A stretch of 64,000 nucleotides of DNA from the NCBI GenBank assembly GCA_945643635.1, contig CALZFC010000270.1, positions 672,501-736,500 of the forward strand, in the 5' to 3' direction. How positions within the stretch are numbered: position 1 is the first letter of the stretch; every line of letters begins with the position of its first letter. The notes below the pieces were generated by a model. The model was not told the origin of the DNA and made no database searches. It was given only the letters and a program-made list of their open reading frames with translations. The position numbers and the translations under genes were made by a program. Origin of the DNA: Allodiplogaster sudhausi. Its lineage: Eukaryota; Nematoda; Chromadorea; Rhabditida; Diplogasteridae. Below are positions 1 to 11,571 of this stretch, one piece after another.

Positions 1-151
1 GTACCGATTAACCTGACTGCGGTAATGGCTGAGCAGGCGAAAAGTGGGCTGAGGGCGTTCTTAGCGACAGTTCATAAATGCTCTTGGTATCCTATTAGGC
101 CCTTAAGGGAACACTGGAGGAAATAGGAGCACGGGGGGGGCTCATTTTTCT

Positions 152-187
<36 letters not shown>

Positions 188-690
188 TTTTACTTTCTTC
201 TAATCTTTTTGACAAAATGAAAAGGAACTGTTGATTTGACAGACTCATTCTGATTAAAATAAAAGCAGCCTAAATCCAACCATGTTTTTGAGGAACATTT
301 TTAGGCAGAAACAGAGCAAAGCCACCCTGGTTTCCGGGAGCCAATATCTGCCTTGCCCATCCTAATCTTCTGGTTAGTGGCTGGCTCTTTTATACTCCGT
401 TTCTACTGCAAAGCTCCTGAGCTCGCCCAAATGGAAGATATCCTTATTAGGCAACTGAAATGTTCACATGGTGGCCATCGGGGCCTCTGCTCTCATTAGC
501 AATTTAGGTAGTTGCGGGGTGCCCTTTATGAGCCCTCTTTTATAAGGAGTGAAGATGTACGACCCTATACACACCAGTGAAGTTCGCGAATAATAGGCAG
601 GGTCAAGATAGTAAAAGACGCTTTCTTTTAAAGTGGAGAAGGTGGATCAGGTAGCAGGGATGCGCGCGGCAGGGGCAAGCCATGGCAAAA

Positions 691-733
<43 letters not shown>

Positions 734-1500
734 CTGGGCTACGGATGAGATATCATCGGGGTCAGAGGGAGACACGGAGAGAGAGAGAGAGAATAGAGAG
801 AAAATAGAGAGAGAGAGACAGAGAAAAAAGAAGAAGAGAGAGACATAAAGAAACGAAATGCCGACTACCTCAGGCAGTTGGCGAAGCTCATGCTAAATGG
901 GAGCGCTCTTTCGGCTTGTTGAAAGAAGTGACATGGTCATCAGGGAAGGAATGTGAAGGGAGGAGTGAAGGATAGCGAGAGAGAGAGAGAGAGAGGAGGG
1001 GAGGGCAGAGAGCGAGAGAGAAGAGAGAGAGGGTGAGAGAGAGAGAGAGAGATAGACAGAGACGAAGAAGAGAGAGAGAGAGAACAGGTGATGAAGAAAG
1101 GAAGTAGCACAGTCAGTGGGGGGAGAGCACCAAACTAAACAAGCTGTGCTGTGTTCTGCTCTGCGAATGTGTCTTTACATGTGAAGTGAATAAAGTTGCC
1201 AGTCTAAATCAAGAATTGACCATAATATTTTTCCGTATAAATAATCAACAGTCAGATTTTCATGATCACCAACAAAAAAAAGGAAGAATTTAAAAAAATG
1301 AACACTCCTCAAATTAAATCTAAACACAAAAAAGTCCGCCTAATTTTACTTTCTTCCTTTTGGTATTCTAATAGCAAATTATAAATGCTCTCACCCAAAA
1401 TTAAAAAAATGGCGCGAATTCAAAAATTAATTTCGTTTCGAGAATGTACGTGCGCCTATATCCGCCCCTTAGGGCTGCACAGAGTGAACTTCCGCGGGGG
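1..1500. repeat. Gene-free stretch with poly-T and (GA)n tracts
   Basis: I see no gene here. The stretch holds a poly-T tract near 154-181, then purine tracts of GA type at about 692-731, 777-845 and 979-1084, separated by unique AT-rich sequence. No open frame has the look of a coding exon with splice sites. The GA tracts are interrupted by AA, CA and GC steps, as expected of old microsatellites. Confidence 0.75.
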
Positions 1501-1517
1501 TTACTGAGGGCATTCTT

Positions 1518-1518
<1 letters not shown>

Positions 1519-1554
<36 letters not shown>

Positions 1555-1701
1555 CTCTCTCTCTTTCGGTGAGATTCGGTTAACAGAGGTGAGGGGGGGG
1601 GGTAAGGGGTTGGTTGGGGGGGGGGGTAGGGTGGGGGGAAGGGGATTGGGGTTAGGGATAGGGGGGTTAGAGGTGGTCAGATACCGAAGCTCTAACTGTT
1701 C

Positions 1702-1762
<61 letters not shown>

Positions 1763-1905
1763 TTCAAAGCCAAGTCAAGGAGCCAGAGCGGGGAGAGGAC
1801 AGTAAACACACACATAGATAGATACACGGGGAGAGCTTGTTGGACAGGCCGGCTGGCTCTCATTTGTTGTAGTAAGACGAGGCAGAGAGACGAGGAAGGA
1901 AGTGG

Positions 1906-1983
<78 letters not shown>

Positions 1984-2081
1984 GAGAGAGAGAGAGGAGA
2001 GAGAGAGAGGAGAGAGAGAGAGAGGAGAGAGACAGAGTGCCGAAGAGAGATGGAGAGGAAGAGAGAAGAGAGAAGAGCGAG

Positions 2082-2119
<38 letters not shown>

Positions 2120-2928
2120 GACAAAAGTTGAGAGATGGAGAGGAGGGGCTCGAAGAGAGAAACAGAACTGGAGAGAGCAAGAATAATAGACGGATTTCCA
2201 AAAGCGAAGCGTAAAACAAGCAGCAAGCTAAAGAGGAGTAGAAGTAACTGATTGTTAGCTTTAAAAAAATAATATAAAAAATTCGAAGCAGAAAAAGTAT
2301 GCAAAATTCCAGAGTATGAAATAAAATATATGTATCTACAAAGAGGCTGACTCCTTAATTTCTTAATTGAACATTTTGTTAATTGTACAAATAAAATATA
2401 AATAAATCCACTATACTCATCCACTCATCCCATTTGTTGAAGGCTGTCTACTCTTGAACATGAGAGCTCTGTTCAGCCTTGCATGGTCACTACTTCCTCA
2501 ATGGTAAATGGGCAACAGGAAGCGAGAGAGACAGAGAGAGAGAGTGAAGGAAAAAGAGAGAGATAGAGAGAAAAAGAGAGAGCGAGAGAGAAAGAGAGGA
2601 GCGAGAGAATGAGAGAGGTGGGAGAAAGAAATAAAGAAGGAGAGACATCTCTTATTAGAATCTCGTGCGGCATGCACATGGCCAAACACACTCGAATCAT
2701 CTCGATCTACTCTTTCAATCTCTCTCTCTCTCTCTCTCGCTCTCTCTCTCCCTCTTGATCCCTCTCGCTCTCTCTCTCTCACTCTCTCACCGAAACTCAC
2801 GAGTGCCATTCAGCTTCTACGAGTCCTTACTTTAGAGCACACACATAAGTAGAGAGCCCTCCTTTCTGCGAAAGCAGACCAAGGAGGAAACGTGGTGCAG
2901 TAGGTGAGAGACGCAAATATTGCTAGTA

Positions 2929-2964
<36 letters not shown>

Positions 2965-3050
2965 AGGAGAGAGAGAGAGAGCAAGAGAGAGAGAGAGCGA
3001 GAGAGGAGAAAGAGAGATAGAGAGAGAGGAGAAAGAGAGAGAAAGGTCGA
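1519..3050. repeat. (CT)n/(GA)n block
   Basis: Alternating pyrimidine and purine microsatellites at about 1519-1563 (CT), 1901-2117 (GA), 2523-2618 (GA), 2720-2790 (CT) and 2932-3045 (GA). Long open frames here encode only Ser/Leu or Arg/Glu runs in several frames at once, so I treat them as artefacts. CT followed by GA (2720-3045) could fold back on itself. Confidence 0.85.
1703..1762. repeat. 60-base poly-C tract beside a G-rich block
   Basis: Sixty consecutive C residues follow a strongly G-rich stretch (about 1590-1680, many runs of four to ten G on the plus strand). The pair could form a G-quadruplex, an i-motif or a triplex. Homopolymer length is uncertain in any assembly. Confidence 0.9.
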
Positions 3051-4073
3051 GTGCGATATACGAGAAGGCGGGTGAGTTCTAAATTCAACAAGTTATATGA
3101 ACTACACCGCCTCGAAGCCAAGAAAGTCGCGCCGGTTTTATGTTCCCGGAACACATTTCGAAGATGACAACAAGCAAGTTTCAAAAAGAATAATTCCAAT
3201 GTTAGCAACCGCCATTCCACTTTCCAATGAGAGAACTAGTGGTGGTTGCAGAAAGAAAATGCAGCAACGAATGTTTGTTGCTGTTGTTAAGAAATAAATG
3301 ATGAATTAAAAACAAATCCCACTCTAAAAGAATTTGCCTTATCACTTCAAAGTGTCATGAAACTGGCGCGCCGTTTGACATTTATTATAATAATATAGAA
3401 ACGGGAGAAGCGTAGACCAACAAAAGGGGTTAGTTATGATTTCCAGGTCAATAAGATTAATAGATCTATCGCTTCAAGAAACCAAAGTTGACACAGCGTT
3501 CTGTTAACAGATTACGGTACGCACACTAAAAATTTCTTTCGTCCCAATGGCCGCAGGCCTCGGCAAAACATTTTCCATCGAGCAAAGATCTCGCGGAATG
3601 TTCAGAGAGTCGAGAAAAATACAAGCGAAAAAGAATTATTTTAAATTCGCCGGTTTTGGCGGGAAAGAAAAATATGCAGCGGCCAGCTCCGTTACTTCGA
3701 ACCTGTCGAGGAGGCTGATTCTTGGCGGAGAACGCCGACGACCGTTGATCATAATGATGGCTGCTTCCCGTCTAGAGGAGGAAAAGACAGGGAAGAGCGG
3801 GCAAAGAGGCAACCGATGTTCGCGGGAGGAAGGAAGAAGAAATGGCAAGGAAAAGAGGGTGAGGTCAAGGAGAATAGCACTAAGAACGTGCGCATCCGCA
3901 AATGATGCACTTTTAATGATAGTCAAACTAATTTATAAAAGCGACAAAGTCCATCAAAGTAAGTTTAGCATTCGAACTTTTTTTCTTCAGGCATTTTCAC
4001 CCCAAGCAATTCCCATAGCATAACCATAAATATCCTTGCTTTGAACGCAGGCTTTGTTTTGTCAAGAGCTTAA

Positions 4074-4119
<46 letters not shown>

Positions 4120-4409
4120 AAATGGATTACCTAGCCGTAAGTATTAGTAGTAGTAGAAGTTAGCCGCCTTCCACGGGGTATTAGCCCATGCAATAGCGCC
4201 CGGTCGCTTTGTATTGAATCGCGTGCCGACTTTCTAGGCCACGCCCCCTTGTCACAGCCGGCAAAAAATCAAAAATTTTAAATTTCGCGCAATTATGCGT
4301 CAGACGATGGCGGACTATCATCGCAGAGTAGTGTTAGCATTTAGCTGCGTATCAAGGGTTCGCGTGGGGGTTAATTTCGTAATTATTTGCTTTTCCTTGT
4401 TTACTTCTG
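3051..4409. other. No supported gene; (TA)n tract and a possible 5' exon
   Basis: Nothing convincing is encoded in 3051-4300. A 158-codon open frame at 3547-4023 is basic and has no recognisable domain. A (TA)n tract lies at about 4077-4115. A short open stretch at 4310-4370 begins with ATG (4310) and ends at a possible donor (gttaat). It might be a first exon of the RGG/RS gene at 10 kb, with the Harbinger element sitting in the intron, but this is inference. Confidence 0.4.
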
Positions 4410-4469
4410 CCGCCGTAGTAAAGTGTCTCTTTTTTGAGGCTAAACCTGATGTTACTAACATGAGGGTAA
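4410..4469 (+). repeat. Left terminal inverted repeat of the Harbinger element
   Basis: Pairs with 9932-9991 with mismatches at about positions 31, 41, 48 and 57 of the repeat. The inner part contains ACATGAGG, which recurs inside the element. Confidence 0.92.
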
Positions 4470-4512
4470 TCTCTCTGATTCTCTCTCATTTACAGCAACT
4501 ATTCTTTTCTAT

Positions 4513-4738
4513 GCCTGTTCCCGCACAGTTAGCCTGATGTTATTTTGTGGCAAGGAACAGGCAGTAACATGAGGCGAAGAAGAGACAGAGTGAGAGAGCA
4601 TGCATTTTGAAGAGATTCTGCTCAACATGAGGCTAGGAATCTTGACGCGGGCCGCATTGAGTCAAGATTTCTAGCCTCATCTTCTCTTCAAAATGCATGT
4701 TCTCTCATTGTCTCTTCCTAACCTCATGTTGCCTGCCA
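4513..4738. repeat. Nested foldback hairpins inside the Harbinger left end
   Basis: The arms 4559-4646 and 4660-4738 are imperfect inverted repeats about 80 bases long, with a short GC-rich loop. Just before them GCCTGTTCC (4513) pairs with GGAACAGGC (4554). The arms carry ACATGAGG copies in both orientations. This could be a nested MITE or an expanded subterminal binding region for the transposase. Confidence 0.8.
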
Positions 4739-4985
4739 GGAAATCATATCCGAGATCCGAGAGGCGTCAAAATCCGGCCTGTTAGCTAAAAGTTGAAAAT
4801 CGAGAATCTTCGAAAAAATGCTGTACTATTTTTTCCTTGCAAGGGAAACCAGCTACTTACAATGTATTATTGTTTTGATGATGTGTTAGTTCGTTATAAT
4901 TGATATGCTGCTTGTTTTGTTTTGTCGTAGGAGCATGGATGACCAATCTGTGAGCATTTCACAGGCTTGAGCGCCGTGCAATCGG

Positions 4986-5476
<491 letters not shown>

Positions 5477-6269
5477 TGATGAATAAGCCCGCATTATTTT
5501 GTTCTTTGTACCAGTCGTATGAGCAAGTTTCTTTTAGTTCATTATTGGAAGGAAGCATTTGTAGCAATGCTCTTTACTTCTTAGTTTATCCAAATATTGT
5601 TAGAGACCAACGTGACCGCATTCCTGCGATGTTTCTCAGGGACTTGGAAAACTTTTTGCTGTCAATTCCGCTTCCTCGTCAGGTATCCACGGGAATAATG
5701 ACCATTCGTGTTAAGAATAGGAAATAACTGACCACAGCGTCTGCTATCTGGCTTTTCCTATGATATTTGTCGTGGCGATTGGAGAAATTGCGATGATTTC
5801 TTTTTTAATGTCTCGTATTTTGTTCATAAAACAGCAGTACTCACTGCTTTTGAATTTTTCTTATTTCTTTCCCCATTTTCAGGTCAATCCATTCAGAATT
5901 CTCGCAAGAAGTCTTAACATTTCTTTGGCACGCCTTATTTTCCTTAAATATTTCTGATAGTCTCCCAGTTCTTTGGTTTGCATACTTGTGAGGAGGGACA
6001 TTGCTGGCCTAACAATATGTGTTGGTTCTCCTTGTTTTGGTTTTGTCAGGGTTGTTTTCTTTTACTAGAGCATACTAGAAGCTCAGTAATGAACAAGTAG
6101 AAATGGTTGTGGATAACCATTTCAGTCGTCTGATTTGAGCTAGGCTAACAAGTGTTTGTGGATTCTGTACAGCTATACAGTATACTTTTGATTTAGTGTG
6201 AGGGTTCTGTAAAGTATATTTGAAAGGCTTGATACTGTAGTTTCTCTCCACTCTCTTCCTGTTTGCAGT

Positions 6270-8151
6270 ATGGATCGTACGAAGAAGCGAGGAGAGCAAT
6301 TCAGCGGTGAGATGTCAGAGTTCATCATCCAACGGGCATACGATAACCGCACTGCCCTCTTCGAGGGAAATGCGGATCGTGAACCGGCAGTGAATCGACG
6401 GAGGAATGCAATATGGGAGGAGATTGAAAGGGAATTCATCGTGAAATTTCGAACCGTTCGTTCCCTGCAGTCGATGAAGGATCATCTCAAATACAAGAAA
6501 TCTTCGCTGAAGAAGAATGTAGCACGGTGGAATAGGTTGATAATCTTTTTGGTCGCATTGATTCTGTTATCCTTTGTGTGTTTTTGCAGTTATCTGCGAC
6601 AGACAGGAGGTGGAGTGGACGCGGAAGCAGAGAAGCTGCGAGTTCCGCTGACCGAGCAGATGGAAGTGACCGACTATCTGCTCTGCAGGATGAACGCGTG
6701 CACGCCAAGCTTCGGAGGAGTTGGTCCCAAATCGCTCGAAACAGGAACGGTTAGACTAAATGCTCCTTTCATAATATTTATGGTTTGAATATGAGAAGAT
6801 CACGATGTAAATATGACGTGTTGAATCATTATTCTTATTTAACTAAACTAAATTAAAAAAAGATGAATGTGCAATTCATGGAAGTAATTAGCTGACATGA
6901 GTATTTAGTTTCTATGTAATTCTCGACTCGTTCTTTGCAGGGCGAAGTTCTCGGGAGCTCGTTCTCGGGAGATGGCAATCACAAGAACGATGGGACAAGC
7001 GACATGCAATTCGAGGTTAGAATGCTTAAGTGTTCACAATATGCAAACATTGCATATTTTATTAGCAATTCAAATTTATTATGATAAAAAGGTTAAAATA
7101 GTAATTGCCTAATTTTATAGTCAATAATATTCAGGAACTAATTTATAAAAAAAAAACTTCCTTTTTACTATTTTACTATTTCTTTACAGCCCGAATTTCT
7201 CGGTGATAGCGGGACCACTAAGACGCGATACAACAATCGGAAGAGGGAAGCAATCTCGGAAGATGGCAATCGCAATAAGAAAAGAAGAATGGTTATGGTT
7301 AGCACTGTATCTTGGAAACATATTTTATTCCAATTTATCACATTCACGCTATGATCATTTTGTTTATTTTTCCTTTTGTTGATTCAAGACTTGTTTAGAT
7401 TCAAAGCGACAGTTCTGGTGAGACGTCCTCAGTCGAGGACGAGAGTGAAGAGGAGTCGAACCGTGTCAAGAAGAGAAAGAAGATGAAGAAAATGGGAACT
7501 GTATCGGAGAAGAGAGTTCTGATGGAAATGGCTGAGATGTACAAGGTACTTATTCCCTGCTTACATAAGTCTTACGGTATTATTTTGAACATTGACTCCC
7601 TAATTGTTTACGTTTTTATCCACTAACTTCCTACTTGTTTAGGCTCAGCAGAACGCGTTCAAGGAACAGGCGGAAGCATCTCGGAGGATTCAAATTGTGG
7701 CAGATCGCGCTAAAGATGCTCTCGAGGAGCAGATTGGTCTGGCACGCGAGATGAAGAAAAGCCTGGAGATGCTCCGTCAGAGCGGCCATCTACTTCCTCA
7801 CGATGCGGGATCAAACATTCATGAACAGGTTACTGTATTATCTTATAATAAGCTGGCTAATACAGTATCCCTCTCTACCAATTGTCCCTTCAAGATATTT
7901 ATTTGTTTTAATCATAACAAACGTATTTTTTTTTACAAATTTTTTATTTCAATTTATAAACATAACTTTTTAAGGACAGTTACGAAAACATAACTTTTTA
8001 AGGACTTTTTAAGGACAGTCTTTTCCAAACACCGCCCGCCGATTCCAAGGAGTTCCAGTTCCTGAAGCCGATGACCTCGGCATTCGGAGAAGAACACGGA
8101 GCACCAAGCGTTGCTCCAAGTATTGCGTCATCCCAATCGATTCAATATTGA
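6270..8151 (+). CDS. Harbinger Myb/SANT-like DNA-binding protein, 359 residues
   Basis: Seven exons join in frame: 6270-6535, 6590-6749, 6941-7015, 7190-7297, 7399-7545, 7643-7828 and 8014-8151, total 1080 bases with the stop. The N-terminal ~90 residues (KRGEQFSGEMSEFIIQ... ending in NAIWEEI and VRSLQSMKDHLK) match the Myb/SANT-like or regulatory-protein fold that accompanies Harbinger transposases, followed by the usual TGGG-containing segment (YLRQTGGGVDAE). The middle is acidic and basic with KKRRM and KKRKKMKKM nuclear-localisation-like clusters, and residues near 255-300 form a coiled coil. In Harbinger elements this partner binds subterminal DNA and helps bring the transposase into the nucleus. 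The last exon start (acceptor TTTTTAAG) was chosen because it keeps the frame to QSIQY-stop; a CAG acceptor five bases later would give a different tail. Confidence 0.82.
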
Positions 8152-8697
8152 ATCGTACTTTGAAGAATATATTCAGAGCTTTTAGCAGTACAGCTAATGT
8201 AATTCTATTAATACAGTATATAGCATTCTAGTAACAGAAATGGTTGAATATTAATAGAAGACTACATAGTATAGATTATTGTGGAATATAGTTAGAGTAC
8301 TCCATATTGTTTTCTTTTTAGCTTAGCTGTTTAGCTTACCTTTTTAGCATGTTTGTTTTCTAGAAAACTGTTCATTCCATGTCCAGTTTTCTCACTCTTA
8401 GTTTTTAGTTTCTTTAGCTCATATATATGAAGAAAAGTTGTTACAGTGAGTTGTTGCAGTTGTAATACAAAGTGTTGTTAAGCCTCATAAAGGCTTAACT
8501 AGAATAACTTATAAAATAGAAACAGTTACAGTAATCCTTTTTTTTCCTTTTAACTTAATCGAGCATTCTTGTTCTTGTTATCTTGTCTTTTTATGCTTCT
8601 AGATTTTAGTTTCTTTAATTAATACGGTTAATACGGCTGCAATGAACATGAGAGGATAAATGTTTATTCTTAACAGATGTACAGGTTAACTGGCCAG

Positions 8698-9803
8698 CTA
8701 AAGCGCTGCGGTGAGAAGCTCACGGGGGTTACGGGAATGCTGGGGAAGTCGAAGGCCACGTCGTGGGGGGCCGAGTTGGCAGCGACTGTAGCCACGTTCA
8801 ATCCCGAAGTTGTGCAAAACTGCACAAGCGAGGACAACTTTTGCTGCCCGCTCAGGGGAAAGGCGACATCGCGTGGAGAGGATAGTGAATCGCTTCTTCA
8901 GCCATCCGAAGCTCTGATCCACGATCACTCGCGTCTTGGCGTGCTTGCGGTTGAAGCGAGCTTGCTGAGCAGTGACTGCTCCTCTTGCGAATGGGGTCAT
9001 CACCCTCTCGCCGTTTTGGAAGCCGCTGTCACCCACTAGGGCGTAGCCAGGAATTGCTCCCAGGGAATCCATCGCGCTCTTGGCCGTTGACTGGGAGTAA
9101 ATGAACGAATCGTGGGAGGAGCCGGGATACCGAGGGTTGATGTAGAGAAATCTTCCTCGGTGGTCCACAATTGCTAGCATGTTTAGCGCACTAAACCCCT
9201 TCCTGCAGCGATATTGACCGGGGTTAGATGAGGGGGTTGCAATGGGTATTAGCGAGCCGTCAATCGCTCCAACCACGTTTGGCAGACCAGCATACCGGGA
9301 GAATCCACGGGCAACTTGAGACCTCCATGCGACGTCGTGGACTTGGAACCGAATGAAGCGGTTCACGACTGCTGCGCTCGTCAACGCTTCAACCACTCGG
9401 GAAACTATGTCTGAGATGACCTTCTGGCTGGTTCCAAACCTATCCGCGATGATTGTCTGATGAGAGTTCGTGGCCAGGTAGCTGATGCAGGCGGCCACCT
9501 CGAATTTCCGCTATTATCGCCCTACCTCTTTCCCGCTCTTCTCTCTCTCTCTCTCTCTCTCCCTCTCTGTAACAGTCTGAATTAACATGAAAGCATTACT
9601 TGGTTTCTCTTCGATATTGGCCAGTCGGTTCCGTCCTCCACCACAAGATGAGCGTCACAGATGTCAACCAGCTCGTCCAATTCCCGTTTGCGGAAACGAA
9701 ATTTTTCCCGGAAGATCGCGGGGTTTGTGATATGGGCATAGGGGTAAAGACGACGGTACTGCATGTTAGCTGATCTTCGGCGACGAAGGAGAAGGAGGGC
9801 CAT
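8698..9803 (-). CDS. PIF/Harbinger transposase (DDE_Tnp_4 type), 334 residues
   Basis: Two exons on the minus strand, 9803-9600 and 9498-8698, join at phase 0 (KRNQ then VAACISYLATN). Motifs run in family order: a helix-turn-helix-like region (IIADRFGTSQKVISDIV), VVGAIDGSLIPI with the first catalytic Asp, NMLAIVDHRGRF and GSSHDS, LVGDSGFQ with the second Asp, and the C-terminal NRKHAKTRVIVDQSFGWLKKRF region. In most relatives the third acidic residue is Glu (VEQ or VER); here it is Asp, codon 8917-8919. The length is normal for the family, and there is no stop or frameshift. The product would cut and join the element ends near 4410 and 9991. It converges on the Myb-like gene across a 546-bp AT-rich gap (8152-8697). 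Confidence 0.88.
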
Positions 9804-9931
9804 CTCGACAACTGTTGTGTGCTTGCGTGGAAGGGACAGGGAACGGTGTTATGCGCAGAATAGTGACCGCTAAGAGGGTAAGCAGGGAGCGAAATGTGGT
9901 CAACATGAGGCTAAACTTCAGGTTAACCTTC

Positions 9932-9991
9932 TTAACCTCATGTCAGTAACCTCAGGTTTAACCTCAAAAAAGAGACACTTTACTACGGCGG
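9932..9991 (-). repeat. Right terminal inverted repeat of the Harbinger element
   Basis: Reverse complement of the left end. It is followed by CTG, the same trinucleotide that precedes the left end. Confidence 0.92.
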
Positions 9992-10173
9992 CTGGTGTTT
10001 AATTGCATAATATTCCTTTTTTTATAGATGGCTTACCGCATTGGAGGCGGATCGCGGAGCGTTGCCGAGGAGGTATTGTCAGTATCTTTCAGCTTTTAAA
10101 TCTAGGTTCTAGGAACAAATTCTTAGTAATTTTCGCGAAAGAAATGCATTTTTTTTGTAGCAATATTCTTGCG

Positions 10174-10813
10174 ATGGCGCAGTTGCGCGAAGCAGCGGGA
10201 ATGGGCGGCTGGCAAGGCGGTCGCGGTCGAGGGCGCGGCCGCGGATTCCACTTCGGGGGCGGCTACAGGGGGAACTACCGCGGTGGCGGAGGCGGAGGCT
10301 ACTACGGCAGCCACGGCGGTGGTGGTGGCAGCGGCTATGGGAGCGGCTACGGCGGCGGCGGAGGCGGAGACGACTACGGTGGTTAGTTGCCTGTGAAATA
10401 GATGGCAAAGATGGATTATTGCTTAAGGGCGACGCAGGCGATCTCGGTCGCCCGCCAGGTCTTCTCGTCGCTTTCGCTCGCCGTCCCGTTCGCCTTCTCG
10501 ACATCGCTCCTCCCGCTCAAGGCGCGAGGAGAAGGAGAACGAAGGAGGTTAGCAGCAACGATGCTTATTTTATTTAGTGGTGTTTTAGCAGCGACCCTAC
10601 ATTTCAGGCAAGTCGCGCAAGGGCGAGCGGCGATCTCGCACCCGCTCGCGCTCTCCACGTCGCACCCGCTCGCGCTCTCCGTCCAAGAAGTCGAAGAAGT
10701 CGTCGCGTCGCCACTCACGTCACTCGTCGAAGCGCGATGACCACCGCTCCCCGTCTCCTCCGAGAGACGGAGGGTCCGCGGCGGCGTCGAACAATCTGCT
10801 CGACCTCTCCTAA
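10174..10813 (+). CDS. RGG-box and RS-domain RNA-binding protein
   Basis: Three exons join in frame: 10174-10381, 10428-10547 and 10608-10813, giving 177 residues from the ATG at 10174. The first part is an RGG/GGY box (GGRGRGRGRGF, GGGYRGNYRGG, then Gly/Tyr repeats). The rest is an RS domain (RRRRSRSPARSS, RTRSRSPRRTRSRSP, RRHSRHSSKR) ending in NNLLDLS. No RRM is visible, so it is not a classical SR splicing factor. An RNA-binding or splicing-associated role is inferred from composition. The introns are tiny (46 and 60 bp). The 5' end is unsettled: an exon at 10028-10072 starting MAYRIGGGS after a tag acceptor could join at 10183, or a different frame of it could join the stronger acceptor at 10160. 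The gene begins just beyond the Harbinger element. Confidence 0.72.
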
Positions 10814-11571
10814 GACCTCGATCTTGGCGGAAGAGTGGCTGCTTCTGCTTCTTCTTCTTCTTCCTCGTCTTCAACTGCAGTTACCTTTCTTTTCTTATTT
10901 CCGGATCAACTCTCACTATGAGATGGCCGCGGCGCCAGCTTTTACACGTCTCCACAATCGAATTTTTTTTAAGGTTTGTAAAATTCTTCTCATTTGTCTT
11001 AAGGATCAGGAAAGGTTTCTTCTTTTTGATCAGGAATAACACTTTTTCCTTTTGGATCAGTTTAGAACACTTGGTAAGCTTTCTTGTTTCAGAATCGAAT
11101 CCGCTGCCAGGCAGCCTTCCGTTACTCGCCTCATCATATTTATAAGGTTTGCAGGCTTTTAATTTCCGGGAACGCACTTTTTTAAAGCTATTTCCTTACT
11201 TTTCGTACTTTCGGATCAGCTTTTATTCATATTCTTATTTCAGAATCGCAATTCGAAGGCGGGCCTCTCCGATCTCTTCCTCTCCGTTCTACCCGCTGCT
11301 CTCTTTCTCCCCGCTGCTCTCTTTCTCTCTGCTCTCTCTTTCTCTCTGCTCTCTCTGCTCTCTCTTCTCTCCCCGCTGCTCTCTTCCTTCCACTCCTGCC
11401 TCTCCCTCGGCTTTTTCTTTTCTCACATCGCTCACTCGCTTTCACTTAAATGTCCATTGTTAAATGTTAACCCGGTTTTTGATATCCGATGTTGTTGATT
11501 GTCCGGTGTTGCGCTCCGCATTTGGTTTTTAAATGAGTTGATAAAATGAATTAATACCTCTATAATTGTAG
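10814..11571. other. Intergenic or 5' leader, pyrimidine-rich
   Basis: No gene is supported. GGATCAG-like heptamers recur at about 10902, 11003, 11055 and 11212, and CT-rich tracts fill 11270-11400. A splice-acceptor-like TTGTAG immediately precedes the ATG at 11572, so part of this stretch may be a 5' leader intron or a trans-splicing outron of the next gene. Confidence 0.5.

Noticed and set aside
1501..3220. Long Ser/Leu- and Arg/Glu-rich open frames (also at 15.6-18.4, 20.6-21.2, 44.1-45.7, 47.6, 59.0 and 62.5-63.0 kb)
   Set aside because: They are translations of (CT)n and (GA)n microsatellites, open in several frames and on both strands, without codon bias or domain content.
8677..9039. 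Plus-strand open frame of 120 codons
   Set aside because: Antisense shadow of the Harbinger transposase.
10169..10396. Ala/Thr-rich frame over the Gly-rich exon
   Set aside because: Alternative frame of the RGG box; only the RGG frame continues in phase into the RS exons.
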